Shown here: positions 52,932 through 61,640 of the stretch, piece after piece
Layout: each line of letters starts with the position of its first letter
Numbering within the stretch: the stretch's first letter is position 1
From: Lachnotalea glycerini
GTDB taxonomy: Bacteria; Bacillota; Clostridia; Lachnospirales; Lachnospiraceae
Direction of reading: 5' to 3'
DNA: 64,000 bases
Assembly (NCBI RefSeq): GCF_003201285.1
Contig: NZ_QICS01000001.1
Location: 86,678-150,677, forward strand
Position numbers and translations under genes: made by a program
The notes under the pieces: generated by a model
The model's database searches: none
What the model saw: the letters and a program-made list of their open reading frames with translations, nothing else
Told to the model about the DNA's origin: nothing

Positions 52932-52981
52932 CACATGCTTTTGTAAATCATGAATCAAATAATGACTTACAAAAACATGTG
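52932..52981 (-). promoter_or_regulatory. Long inverted repeat in the csp 5' UTR
   Basis: CACATGCTTTTGTAA (52932-52946) pairs with TTACAAAAACATGTG (52967-52981) over 15 bp with one mismatch, loop 20 nt. It lies within the predicted leader, a likely temperature- or ribosome-responsive mRNA structure. Confidence 0.55.
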
Positions 52982-53011
52982 AAATCAAAATTTCATTATA
53001 AATACTTACTT

Positions 53012-53040
53012 AGTATAATAGCAAAAGTGAATTATGTCAA
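53012..53040 (-). promoter_or_regulatory. Consensus promoter of the cold-shock gene
   Basis: Minus strand TTGACA (53035-53040), 17-bp spacer, TATACT (53012-53017); predicted start about 53005. Confidence 0.8.
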
Positions 53041-53130
53041 GTTAAACAACTTTTATTTAATCTAAGATTGTAGTTTTGTGATTATGTACAGGATTTAAGA
53101 TCAAATGAAAAATAAGATATACTGATAAAT

Positions 53131-53158
53131 CACATTTTTTTTGACAGAACATATACTA
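53131..53158 (+). promoter_or_regulatory. Sigma-K-type promoter of dpaA-dpaB
   Basis: CACA (53131-53134), 15 bp, then CATATACTA (53150-53158) fits the sigma-K pattern mACm ... CATAnnnTA. Dipicolinate synthase is sigma-K dependent in Bacillus. An overlapping TTGACA (53140-53145) has no -10 at the right distance. Confidence 0.6.
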
Positions 53159-53177
53159 TAACGAAAGGAGGCAGCAT

Positions 53178-54041
53178 ATGTCAATGAGCAATCATGTAGC
53201 AGTGATAGGCGGCGATAAAAGGCAGTTTTATATGTGCAAATTATTATCGGAAGATAATATTATGGTTGATAGCTTTGGTGTAGATATGAAAGAAGCTGTA
53301 TTAGATGTTACGATAGCAGAATCTATTGAGCAAATAATGGAACTATGTGATGTTATTATTGGTCCCATTCCTTTTAGCAGAGATGGTATTCATTTTTTTT
53401 CTAATGTAAATCCTAATATAGCATTGAACGAATTTAATCGTTTCATTCGTTCTAATCATATTATTATAGGTGGGAACATGAATGACAAAATAATAGATAG
53501 AGTAAAAGAGCAAAATGGAAGATATTTCGATTTTATGAAAGAGGATTCAATTGCAGTAAAAAATGCAATTGCAACGGCTGAGGGGACAATAGCAGAAGCC
53601 ATTAAATTAAGTGATATTAATTTATATGAAAGTAAATGTTTAATTCTGGGTTATGGGCGGTGTGCAAAAGCTTTAGCTGCCAGATTAAAATCGTTGGGTG
53701 CCAATGTCACTATAGCAGCACGTAATCGAGAACAAAGACTTTTGGCAAGAAATGAGTCTTTGGAAGCAATCAATTTAAAAGATATTCACATAAAACTTCC
53801 TGAATTTGATTTTATTTTTAATTCAATACCAGCAATGATACTTACCGCGCAATGGCTTCAATTATGTAAGCAAGAAGCAGTTATCGTAGATATTGCTTCC
53901 AAACCTGGTGGAACTGATTTTGAAGAATGTAAGAGACTTGGGTTAAAGGCAACTCTGTCATTAGGTCTTCCGGGAAAATATTCGCCTAGAACTTCAGCAG
54001 AAATATTGATTCAATCCATCCGTCATCTGCTGCCGCATTAA
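53178..54041 (+). CDS. dpaA: Dipicolinate synthase subunit A (SpoVFA)
   Basis: 287 residues. N-terminal DpaA domain (VAVIGGDKRQFYMCKLL, then IIGPIPFSRDG) followed by a Rossmann fold with LGYGRCAKALAARLKSLGA (about 156-175). With DpaB it oxidises dihydrodipicolinate to dipicolinic acid, the Ca2+-chelating compound of the spore core; the enzyme acts in the mother cell. AAAGGAGGCAGC precedes the ATG. Presence of both subunits shows the organism has the dedicated SpoVF route rather than the Etf-based one of some clostridia. Confidence 0.95.
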   Translation: MSMSNHVAVIGGDKRQFYMCKLLSEDNIMVDSFGVDMKEAVLDVTIAESIEQIMELCDVIIGPIPFSRDGIHFFSNVNPNIALNEFNRFIRSNHIIIGGNMNDKIIDRVKEQNGRYFDFMKEDSIAVKNAIATAEGTIAEAIKLSDINLYESKCLILGYGRCAKALAARLKSLGANVTIAARNREQRLLARNESLEAINLKDIHIKLPEFDFIFNSIPAMILTAQWLQLCKQEAVIVDIASKPGGTDFEECKRLGLKATLSLGLPGKYSPRTSAEILIQSIRHLLPH

Positions 54042-54060
54042 TAAAAGTAGGAGTAATTTT

Positions 54061-54651
54061 ATGCAATTAAGTGGCATTAATATAGGATTTGCAATAACAG
54101 GGTCGTTTTGTACCTTAGACAAAGTAAAAAAGGAAATTGTTAATTTGGTTAATAAAGAAGCAAATGTCATTCCAATTTTTTCATATAATGCAATGAGCAT
54201 TGATACACGTTTTGGTAAGGCATTTGATTTTGTAAGTGAAATAACCGAAATTACATCGAATGAACCGGTCATATCCATTGAAACAGCAGAACCACTCGGT
54301 CCAAAAGGCATGATAGATATATTAATCATAGCTCCTTGTACCGGTAATACAATTGCAAAATTAAGCAATGGAATTACGGATACACCGGTATTAATGGCGG
54401 CAAAAGCACATATGCGTAACAATAAGCCGTTGGTCATTTCAATCTCTACAAATGATGCATTGGGATTAAATTTAAAAAATATTGGTACAATGCTGAATGT
54501 AAAAGGTGTTTATTTTGTTCCGTTTGGTCAGGACAATTATAATGGAAAGCCTAAGTCTATGATGGCAGATACAACCCGAATAATAGAAACACTAGAAATG
54601 GCACTGGATGGTAAACAAATACAGCCCATTTTAAATAATATATTAAAGTAA
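54061..54651 (+). CDS. dpaB: Dipicolinate synthase subunit B (SpoVFB, flavoprotein)
   Basis: 196 residues of the HFCD flavoprotein fold: GINIGFAITGSFCTLDKV at the N terminus, IAPCTGNTIAKLSNGITDTPVLMAAKAH, and NNKPLVISISTNDALGLNLKN (quoted in parts: NNKPLVIS, STNDALGLN). It pairs with DpaA, 19 bp upstream, to form dipicolinate synthase. GTAGGAG precedes the ATG. A strong terminator follows. Confidence 0.95.
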   Translation: MQLSGINIGFAITGSFCTLDKVKKEIVNLVNKEANVIPIFSYNAMSIDTRFGKAFDFVSEITEITSNEPVISIETAEPLGPKGMIDILIIAPCTGNTIAKLSNGITDTPVLMAAKAHMRNNKPLVISISTNDALGLNLKNIGTMLNVKGVYFVPFGQDNYNGKPKSMMADTTRIIETLEMALDGKQIQPILNNILK

Positions 54652-54680
54652 ACTTTGTCTAAGCTTTTTCTATCACATAA

Positions 54681-54714
54681 ATAAAAGGCAGACCGATTGC
54701 AGGTCTGCTTTTAT
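54681..54714. terminator. Terminator after dpaB
   Basis: ATAAAAGGCAGACC (54681-54694) pairs with GGTCTGCTTTTAT (54702-54714), loop GATTGCA. Could serve both strands, ending the minus-strand LacI gene as well. Confidence 0.8.
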
Positions 54715-54772
54715 AGTATATAAAGGATCTTATAACCTCTGTTAAGGAAAATTAATTCTAATCTTATGATGA

Positions 54773-55798
54773 TTATATTGAATCCTGTGTTGCAATCGTG
54801 ATAGGTATTTCTATGTCTCTACTAGCCGGATTTTGCTTCTTTACCAAATATTCAAATAGTATTTTTACTAACTGATATCCTTGAAATTCGGGACTTTGGC
54901 CCAAAGCAAAATCCACAGTTCCATCTTGAAGTAATGCCAAAGTATCAGGTATCAAGTCATGACAAATCACAGCAACGTTATGAGAAAGATTCAATAGACT
55001 GAGTGCACTTCCAACACCAGCAATTCCACCTCCGGTTATATATAGTCCCTTAAGCTGGGGATGCTGGTTGCAATATTCAAGTGTAATTTTGAAAGCTTCT
55101 TCCTTACGATCTTGGTTTTCTTGTACCTCCAAAACGTTAATGCAAGAGGATGCCTCTTGTAACTTATCTAAAAATCCGTTCAGACGATCCTGATGGCAGG
55201 ATAAACGGTAGGAACTAATGATAACTCCTACATCTCCTCCAGAAGGAAGAAGCTTAGCTAACAAGCCGGCTGCTGTTTTGCCACCTTTACGGTGGTCTTG
55301 TCCCACAAAACAAAAATCGTTGGTACCTTCTATTTTGGAATTAAAAGTAATAATTGCAATTCCATTATCGACTAGCTGATTAATTTTGTTTCTTACCATA
55401 TTGTCATCTATGGGAAAAACAGCCATTCCGTTAACCCCTTCTGCTTCAAGCTCATTTAATATACTAATCTGTTCAGCAGGTTCAAGAGAAATGGGCATTT
55501 TGATTCTTATATCTATTCCAAAAGCATAAAATTCATTTTGAGCACTTTTAACACCGGTCAACATTTCTTGAATATAGGGATTGTATTCAGGTGTTAATAT
55601 AATTCCGATTTTTATAGGATCCTTACTTTGAACCAATGCTTTGCCTAGAAAATTTGGTTGATAATTAAGCTCTTTTGCTATTTTCAATACCTTTTGACGT
55701 GTTTCTTCTTTTACACCTGGACGGTGGTTTAGAACTTTGTCTACAGTTCCTCTTGAAACAGTAGCAAGTTTAGCAATTTGTTTGATTGTCACGGCCAT
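54773..55798 (-). CDS. LacI family transcriptional regulator
   Basis: 341 residues from the ATG at 55798 (MAVTIKQIAKLATVSRGTVD); GAAGGGGT lies upstream, and the frame runs a few codons further to 55819. N-terminal helix-turn-helix with IAKLATVSRGTVDKVLN, then the sugar-binding-protein-like effector domain (IKIGIILTPEYNPYIQEML, CFVGQDHRKGGKTAAGLLA, and a C-terminal LGQSPEFQGYQLVKILFEYL). It is divergent from the second sugar operon, whose control region holds three matching operators, so it most likely represses that operon and itself. Confidence 0.93.
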   Translation of the reverse strand: MAVTIKQIAKLATVSRGTVDKVLNHRPGVKEETRQKVLKIAKELNYQPNFLGKALVQSKDPIKIGIILTPEYNPYIQEMLTGVKSAQNEFYAFGIDIRIKMPISLEPAEQISILNELEAEGVNGMAVFPIDDNMVRNKINQLVDNGIAIITFNSKIEGTNDFCFVGQDHRKGGKTAAGLLAKLLPSGGDVGVIISSYRLSCHQDRLNGFLDKLQEASSCINVLEVQENQDRKEEAFKITLEYCNQHPQLKGLYITGGGIAGVGSALSLLNLSHNVAVICHDLIPDTLALLQDGTVDFALGQSPEFQGYQLVKILFEYLVKKQNPASRDIEIPITIATQDSI

Positions 55799-55836
55799 AA
55801 TAAGTACCCCTTCATACATAAATATTATTAGACTAC

Positions 55837-55865
55837 ATTATAGCATAGAAACTTTTAAATGTCTA
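55837..55865 (-). promoter_or_regulatory. Promoter of the second LacI gene
   Basis: Minus strand TAGACA (55860-55865), 17-bp spacer, TATAAT (55837-55842) with a TG extension. Operator site 1 (55871-55882) ends just upstream of this -35. Confidence 0.7.
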
Positions 55866-55870
55866 TAAAT

Positions 55871-55882
55871 GTGCACGAGCAC
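55871..55882. promoter_or_regulatory. LacI-family operator, site 1
   Basis: GTGCACGAGCAC, a GTGCnCGnGCAC palindrome centred on CG as in many LacI-family sites. Next to the -35 of the regulator gene. Confidence 0.7.
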
Positions 55883-55958
55883 TAAAATCATAAATTTAGA
55901 TCGCATAATTAATAAATATGTGAATTGTGCACAAAAAAAAGAATTATTATCTATGAAT

Positions 55959-55986
55959 TTGCACATTGCAATAATAAAAATAGAAT
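55959..55986 (+). promoter_or_regulatory. Candidate promoter of the second sugar operon
   Basis: TTGCAC (55959-55964), 16 bp, TAGAAT (55981-55986). The start would be near 55994, about 15 bp before operator site 2. An extended -10-like TGATAAAAT at 56061-56069 is an alternative, with site 3 directly after it. Confidence 0.45.
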
Positions 55987-56008
55987 GATAAAATTTAAAT
56001 ATAAAATA

Positions 56009-56020
56009 GTGCACGAGCAC
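56009..56020. promoter_or_regulatory. LacI-family operator, site 2
   Basis: GTGCACGAGCAC, identical to site 1 and 138 bp from it (whole-turn spacing is not exact). Lies just downstream of the predicted start. Confidence 0.7.
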
Positions 56021-56076
56021 AATGATGCGAAATGTATAAAAAAATCGTCATAATAATTAATGATAAAATTATATTT

Positions 56077-56088
56077 ACACACGAGCAC
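56077..56088. promoter_or_regulatory. LacI-family operator, site 3 (degenerate)
   Basis: ACACACGAGCAC matches the last nine bases of sites 1 and 2; the left half-site is degenerate. Located 68 bp after site 2 and 23 bp before the epimerase start. A further partial palindrome, TGTGCACA at 55926-55933, also resembles the half-site. Confidence 0.55.
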
Positions 56089-56110
56089 ATTAAAAGAAAG
56101 GATGAATAAA

Positions 56111-56980
56111 ATGAAATTTGGTACAGGCTATGCTTATTGGGGAACAAATTGGGAATGTGATTATATTGCTATGACAAAAAAGGTTGCTGAAATAGGATTT
56201 GATATACTTGAAATAGGTGCTGATCATTTATATCACATGTCAGATAAAGAAATATTAGAACTGAAAGAGACAGGAAATGAAAATGGTATTGAATTTACTA
56301 CAAATAGTGGACCATCAAAAGAGAATGATTTTGCATCTGAAGATTTGGCAGTAAGAGAGCACGGTCTTAAATATTTTGAAACAGTGTTGCAAAACATGAA
56401 AAAGCTTGGATCCAAATCTTTAGTAGGAGCAATCTATTCTTTTTGGCCAACGGATTTTGTAAATGTAGATAAAGAAGCTGCGTGGGAAAGAAGTATTGAT
56501 TATTTACAGAAACTTAGTAAGACCGCTGAGGAATTAGATATCGAATGTGCACTTGAGGTGTTAAACCGAAATGAAACTTACATATTAACAGATTGTGAGG
56601 AAGCGATTCAGTATGTAGAGAGAGTAGGAAGCAAGAAGATTAATATTCTTTTAGATACGTACCACATGAATATAGAAGAAGACAATATGTATGATGCAAT
56701 TCGTAAAGCAGGTAATTTTTTAGGACATCTTCATGTAGGTGAATGTAACCGCAAATTGCCAGGAATGAACCATAGTATTGATTGGGATGAAATAGGTAAG
56801 GCACTTCGTGAAATTAATTACGAAAAAGCAGTGGTTATGGAACCGTTTCTATTAAAAGGTGGACAGGTTGGACGAGATATCCGCGTTTGGAGAGATTTAA
56901 GTAATCACGCAACACCACAGCAGTTGGATCAATATATAAAAGATTCATTGATATATCTAAAAAAATGTTGTCTTGGTTAA
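56111..56980 (+). CDS. Ketose 3-epimerase (D-psicose/D-tagatose 3-epimerase family)
   Basis: 289 residues from the ATG at 56111 with GAAAGG nine nt upstream. TIM-barrel sugar epimerase. The four Mn2+ ligands are visible: E149 (CALEVLNRNE), D182 (LLDTYHMN), H208 (LGHLHVGECNR) and E244 (VVMEPF), practically the same numbering as E150, D183, H209 and E244 of the A. tumefaciens D-psicose 3-epimerase. It should interconvert C3 epimers of free ketohexoses or ketopentoses such as allulose and fructose. The first gene of the operon; the PfkB kinase follows after 13 bp. Confidence 0.9.
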   Translation: MKFGTGYAYWGTNWECDYIAMTKKVAEIGFDILEIGADHLYHMSDKEILELKETGNENGIEFTTNSGPSKENDFASEDLAVREHGLKYFETVLQNMKKLGSKSLVGAIYSFWPTDFVNVDKEAAWERSIDYLQKLSKTAEELDIECALEVLNRNETYILTDCEEAIQYVERVGSKKINILLDTYHMNIEEDNMYDAIRKAGNFLGHLHVGECNRKLPGMNHSIDWDEIGKALREINYEKAVVMEPFLLKGGQVGRDIRVWRDLSNHATPQQLDQYIKDSLIYLKKCCLG

Positions 56981-56993
56981 AGGAGGAAAGAAA

Positions 56994-57938
56994 ATGGCAG
57001 ACATTTTAATTATGGGAGAAATGCTTGTTGAAATCATGAGAACACAGGATGATGTCCAATTATATGATCAGGGATTATTTCGAGGACCATTCCCAAGTGG
57101 TGCACCTGCTATTTTTATTGATACGGCAGCCAGAATCGGTTGTAAAACAGCCATAATCGGAGGTGTTGGGAAAGATGATTTTGGCAAATGTTTGTTAGAG
57201 AGATTAAAAAAAGACGGTGTTGATTGCAGTCATGTAATTGAAAGTGAAAAAACAGCTACTGGTGTAGCATTTGTTACTTACTTTTCAAATGGTTCCAGAA
57301 AATTTATTTTTCATATGGGGAATACACCTGCTGTAGAAGCAAGGGCACCTAAAGAAAATGAATTTAAAAATGTAAAGTTTATGCATATTATGGGGTGTTC
57401 CTTAATGGCAAACACAAATTTTGCGCAGGAAATATTAAAAACAATGCGAATGATGGCTCGAAAGGGAGCAAAAATTTCATTTGATCCCAATATAAGAAAA
57501 GAGCTTTATACAGATGATTCCATTCATAATGTTGTTAAGGAAGTGATGAGATACACAAATGTATTACTTCCAGGTGTAGAAGAGCTATTAATGACTACAG
57601 GAGAATCAAATATAGAAATTGCAATAAAAAAATGTTTTGAAAATCCAAAGTTAGAAATACTAATACTTAAAAATGGTTCTAAGGGCAGTGAAATATATAC
57701 ACGCAATGGTGTGAAAAAAATTGATGCATATAAAGTAGAGCAGCTAGATGCAACGGGGGCAGGAGATTGTTTTGACGGAGCATTTATCGCTGGTTTGGTA
57801 CAGGGAAAAGATGTAGAAGAAGCTGCAAGGATGGGCGCAGCAGCAGGAGCACTAAATGCAGCAGCATTTGGACCAATGGAAGGTAAAATCAGCCCCGAGA
57901 CATTACTTGATATGATAGAAAGTAGTCATGTTAATTAA
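56994..57938 (+). CDS. PfkB-family carbohydrate kinase
   Basis: 314 residues from the ATG at 56994 (AAAGGAGGAAAG upstream). Ribokinase fold with the catalytic loop DATGAGDCFDGAFIAG (about 253-268), the anion hole plus base Asp, and an N-terminal FRGPFPSGAPAIF region. It resembles fructokinase and 2-keto-3-deoxygluconate kinase type enzymes; the phosphorylated position cannot be settled by motif. In context it likely phosphorylates the ketose made by the epimerase before aldolase cleavage. Confidence 0.9.
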   Translation: MADILIMGEMLVEIMRTQDDVQLYDQGLFRGPFPSGAPAIFIDTAARIGCKTAIIGGVGKDDFGKCLLERLKKDGVDCSHVIESEKTATGVAFVTYFSNGSRKFIFHMGNTPAVEARAPKENEFKNVKFMHIMGCSLMANTNFAQEILKTMRMMARKGAKISFDPNIRKELYTDDSIHNVVKEVMRYTNVLLPGVEELLMTTGESNIEIAIKKCFENPKLEILILKNGSKGSEIYTRNGVKKIDAYKVEQLDATGAGDCFDGAFIAGLVQGKDVEEAARMGAAAGALNAAAFGPMEGKISPETLLDMIESSHVN

Positions 57939-57958
57939 AAAGCAAAGAAAGGAGTGAA

Positions 57959-59455
57959 ATGATGACGGAAAAAGTATATAAGATGCAATTAGAGAATATT
58001 TCAAAGTCCTTTCCAGGAGTGAAAGCTTTGGATGATGTTAATATTACTCTAAGAGCAGGTACGGTACATGCTATTGTAGGTGAAAATGGTGCAGGAAAAT
58101 CGACGTTGATGAAAATTATTAATGGGTTGTACAAGCGTGATACAGGTAGGATTCTTCTGGATGGAAAAGAAGTTTCATTCTCCGGACCCATGGAATCTTC
58201 TGAAGCAGGAATTGCTATGATCTATCAGGAATTAAATTATTTTCCTGAACTTACAATTGCAGAAAATATATTTATGAAGCGTCAGCCAAGTAAAGCTGGA
58301 TATGTAAAATGGAGAGAAATGATGGATCAGGCTCAAAAAATATTAGATTATAATAATTTGTCATATGACCCTAAAATGAAAATAAAAGATCTGCCTATTG
58401 CTAATATACAAATGTTAGAAATAGTAAAGGCAGTTGCTTTTAAAGCACAAGTTATCATAATGGATGAACCTACATCATCAATATCAGACAAAGAAGTAAA
58501 AATGCTGTTTGATACAATTGTGCGGCTGAAAGAACAAGGAATTAGTTTCTTATATATCAGTCACAAGATGGATGAAATTTTTAAAATTGCAGATGATCTT
58601 ACAATTATCCGTGACGGAAAAAGCATTATATCAGGGCCAATTAGTCAATTTACAGAGGATTCGATTATTGCACATATGGTTGGCCGCTCCATTGAAAACA
58701 TATATCCAAAGGTGAAAGTTCCAATCGGTGAAATTGTTTTTGAAGCAAAGAAGCTTTGTAGTGAAAGAACATTTAAAGATGTTTCCCTGCATGTAAAAAA
58801 AGGTGAAATTGTAGGAATGGCTGGTTTGGTAGGTGCAGGACGAAGTGAAGTCTGTCGTTCAATATTTGGGTTAGATCCATTGGATTCAGGGGAAATCACG
58901 TTAAGTGGAAAACCATATGTTCCTAAAAATGTTTCACATGCAATAAAAAATAAAGTTTTAATGATTACAGAGGATCGTAAAAAAGAGGGAATTATAGGAG
59001 TTAGAAGCTGCCGCGAAAATATAACGCTTGCCAGTCATCGTGTGCGCAGCGGAATATTTATGAATCTGAAGAAAGAAATGAAAGAAGCAACTGAAATGTC
59101 TGATAAGTTAAAGGTAAGATTTGCTGGTATTGAAACTACGATCGGCTCTCTTAGTGGTGGTAATCAGCAAAAAGTATTATTGGCACGTTGGTTGATGCTT
59201 GAAAGTGACTTGCTAATCTTGGATGAACCTACTCGAGGCATTGATATTGGAGCAAAATTGGAAATTTATAATATTATGACAGATTTGGCTAAAAAGGGGT
59301 ATGCAATCTTAATGATTTCATCAGAATTACCTGAACTTTTGGGTATGTGCGATCGAATTTATGTAATGAGTCAAGGTTATATTACAGGCTGTCTGGATCG
59401 TCAAGATTTTGCACAGGAAAAGGTAATGCAGTTAGCCACGAGAAGTGAAAAGTAG
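57959..59455 (+). CDS. Sugar ABC transporter ATPase (RbsA type)
   Basis: 498 residues with two fused ATPase halves: Walker A GENGAGKST, Walker B VIIMDEPTSS, and in the second half LSGGNQQKVLLARWL and LILDEPTRGID. The paired Met codons at the start make 57959 or 57962 possible (AAAGGAGTG upstream). It couples with the permease and binding protein that follow. Paralogous to the ATPase at 48.3 kb but clearly diverged, so the two importers are separate systems. Confidence 0.95.
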   Translation: MMTEKVYKMQLENISKSFPGVKALDDVNITLRAGTVHAIVGENGAGKSTLMKIINGLYKRDTGRILLDGKEVSFSGPMESSEAGIAMIYQELNYFPELTIAENIFMKRQPSKAGYVKWREMMDQAQKILDYNNLSYDPKMKIKDLPIANIQMLEIVKAVAFKAQVIIMDEPTSSISDKEVKMLFDTIVRLKEQGISFLYISHKMDEIFKIADDLTIIRDGKSIISGPISQFTEDSIIAHMVGRSIENIYPKVKVPIGEIVFEAKKLCSERTFKDVSLHVKKGEIVGMAGLVGAGRSEVCRSIFGLDPLDSGEITLSGKPYVPKNVSHAIKNKVLMITEDRKKEGIIGVRSCRENITLASHRVRSGIFMNLKKEMKEATEMSDKLKVRFAGIETTIGSLSGGNQQKVLLARWLMLESDLLILDEPTRGIDIGAKLEIYNIMTDLAKKGYAILMISSELPELLGMCDRIYVMSQGYITGCLDRQDFAQEKVMQLATRSEK

Positions 59456-59484
59456 ATTACAGGATATAAATAAAGGAGACCAAG

Positions 59485-60465
59485 ATGAAAGAAATAATAA
59501 AACCGAATTTAAGGAAATACTCTTTGGTATTAATTTTGCTCGGTATGATTGGTATTTGTTCAATTTTATCAAGTAGCTTTTTGACTGCTACAAATTTTAC
59601 AAACATTTTGAAACAGGTAAGTATTGTAACAATTTGTGCATTTGCTCAAGGATTAATCATAATCAGCGGTGAAATTGATCTATCTATTGGATTTTTAGCT
59701 GGTATGGCAGGAAGTTTTGCTTGTATTATGTTTGTGGCAACTGGTAATCTTTTTCTTGCTTTTATGTTTGGATTGTTATTAGGAGCGACGGTTGGTGCAG
59801 TGAATGGTTTATTTGTAGCATATTTTAAATTACCTTCTTTTATAGTTACCTTAGCGATGCAGACTGTTTGTTTTGGTATTATTTGTTTGTATACTGGAGG
59901 ACAAAATATTTATAAAATTGGTAATTTTAAGGTATTGGGACAAAGCAAATTATTGGGTATCATACCAATTACTGTGTTTTTTATGATTGTTATGCTTGTT
60001 ATTACGCACATTTTATTAAAGTATACTAAGTTTGGACGATACTTATATGCAATAGGTGGAAATGCGGAGGCTGCAAATGCAGCAGGGGTTCAAGTTTGTA
60101 AAATGAAATGGGCAGCGTTTATTGTATCAGGTTTGTTTGCAGCAATTGCAGGAATGGTAATGATGGGAAGATTAAATGCAGGTATACCAAGTGAAGGAGG
60201 TGGCTATGAGACGGATGCCATCACAGCAACGGTGATAGGCGGTACAAGCTTTTCTGGTGGTGCAGGTACTGCATTTGGTACATTTCTAGGATCACTCATT
60301 ATAGGTGTATTAAATAATATTATGAACTTACTTGGTATCGATTCCTATTTGCAGATGATTATAAAGGGATTTATTATAATCATTGCGGTTCTTGCAGATA
60401 GTTTTTCTAAAAAGCAAAAGTCAAGCATTAAAATAATGGCATCAACTTTTGATGTAAAAAAGTGA
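59485..60465 (+). CDS. Sugar ABC transporter permease (RbsC type)
   Basis: 326 residues with about ten membrane helices: IISGEIDLSIGFLAGMAGS, KLPSFIVTLAMQTV, KFGRYLYAIGGNAEAANAAGV, and ATVIGGTSFSGGAG. The glycine-rich EIDLSIG block is the RbsC-family signature. Spacing of 29 bp from the ATPase gene and 31 bp to the binding-protein gene supports one transcript. Confidence 0.95.
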   Translation: MKEIIKPNLRKYSLVLILLGMIGICSILSSSFLTATNFTNILKQVSIVTICAFAQGLIIISGEIDLSIGFLAGMAGSFACIMFVATGNLFLAFMFGLLLGATVGAVNGLFVAYFKLPSFIVTLAMQTVCFGIICLYTGGQNIYKIGNFKVLGQSKLLGIIPITVFFMIVMLVITHILLKYTKFGRYLYAIGGNAEAANAAGVQVCKMKWAAFIVSGLFAAIAGMVMMGRLNAGIPSEGGGYETDAITATVIGGTSFSGGAGTAFGTFLGSLIIGVLNNIMNLLGIDSYLQMIIKGFIIIIAVLADSFSKKQKSSIKIMASTFDVKK

Positions 60466-60496
60466 AAGAATAGATAATAAAAAGGAGGATTTATTT

Positions 60497-61564
60497 ATGA
60501 AAATGAAAAAAATTTTAGGAATGTTCTTGACTGTAGCTATGTCTGTAAGTCTGATTGCAGGATGTAGTTCCAACAAGGATGCATCTGTTACAAGTGAAGA
60601 TAAGTCAACAACCACAAGTGACGATGCAAACAAGGATGCCGATTCGTCAAAAACCGAAGAGGCAAGTACGAGTGGAGATAGCTTTAAGGTTGCTTTTCTC
60701 CCTACAGATATGTCGGCTACGTTTGCATCATGGCTGGCTACAGAATTAAAGACAGCATTTGAAACTTATGATGACATGAGTTTGACTGTTATGGATTCAA
60801 AAGGTGAACTGGAAACACAGCTTAGTAATTTAGAAACATGCGTTTCTCAAGAGTATGATTACATTATTTTATTACCTCTTGAACCAGCAGCAGAAGATGA
60901 TATTGTAGCAGGCTATATTGAACAAGGTACTCCTGTCATGATGATCAATCTGGATGATTTTGGTGTAGAGAATGCTTCTAGTGTTATTGCTAATCCATTT
61001 GATTTAGGAACAATTGTTGCTCAATATGCTATGACACAGCTGGCAGATGATGCTAATGTTGTAGTACTATTAGGACCATCCGGAAATACAGATTCAATTG
61101 AACGCCGCAGAGCTTATGAAGAGGTTCTTTTTTCAAAGACGAATATTACTATTTTAGATGAACAGATTGGTGATTGGGAAAAATCAAAGGGCATGGAATT
61201 AATGGAGAACTGGATTCAGGTTCATGGTGACAAAATTGATGCCGTTATATCAATGAATGATGCGATGGCAATTGGTGCTTATGAGGCAGCAAAAGCTGCA
61301 GGAGTTGCAGATAACATAAAGTTCTTTGGAGTAGATGGACTTGCTGATGCAGCAGTTGCTATTGATAATGGTGAAATGACAGCTACCGCATTACAGGATG
61401 CTAAGGTTATGGCTTTGGATGCTGCTGGCATATGCCATGAAATTCTAACAGGAGAAAATAGTGAAGGATTTGAGAAAATTCAGATACCTGTAACGCTTAT
61501 TACAAAAGATAATGTTGCTGAATATATCGAAAGATATACAGATAACGGTATGATTACGAAATAA
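60497..61564 (+). CDS. Sugar-binding lipoprotein of the second importer
   Basis: 355 residues. Lipobox IAGC (Cys about 23) after a hydrophobic signal, a Ser/Thr/Asp-rich linker, then the type I binding fold (FKVAFLPTDMSATFASWLA, VVLLGPSGNTDSIERRRAYEEV, ISMNDAMAIGAYEAAKAAG, GVDGLADAA). Close to RbsB-type binding proteins. AAAGGAGGATT precedes the ATG. A hairpin follows the gene, before the dehydrogenase. Confidence 0.95.
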   Translation: MKMKKILGMFLTVAMSVSLIAGCSSNKDASVTSEDKSTTTSDDANKDADSSKTEEASTSGDSFKVAFLPTDMSATFASWLATELKTAFETYDDMSLTVMDSKGELETQLSNLETCVSQEYDYIILLPLEPAAEDDIVAGYIEQGTPVMMINLDDFGVENASSVIANPFDLGTIVAQYAMTQLADDANVVVLLGPSGNTDSIERRRAYEEVLFSKTNITILDEQIGDWEKSKGMELMENWIQVHGDKIDAVISMNDAMAIGAYEAAKAAGVADNIKFFGVDGLADAAVAIDNGEMTATALQDAKVMALDAAGICHEILTGENSEGFEKIQIPVTLITKDNVAEYIERYTDNGMITK

Positions 61565-61586
61565 ATAATTATTGTTATATATTTTG

Positions 61587-61620
61587 GTATGTATTTCCGG
61601 CATATGCTGGGAATACATAC
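61587..61620 (+). other. Hairpin after the binding-protein gene
   Basis: GTATGTATTTCC (61587-61598) pairs with GGGAATACATAC (61609-61620) with one mismatch, loop 10 nt, no T-tract. Probably protects or partly ends the upstream message, giving the transporter genes more transcript than the downstream dehydrogenases. Confidence 0.55.
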
Positions 61621-61640
61621 AATAACATGGAGGAATGAAA

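Noticed and set aside
53140-53165. Sigma-A promoter for dpaA using TTGACA at 53140
   Set aside because: No -10 hexamer at 16-18 bp; the CATAnnnTA sigma-K box fits better.
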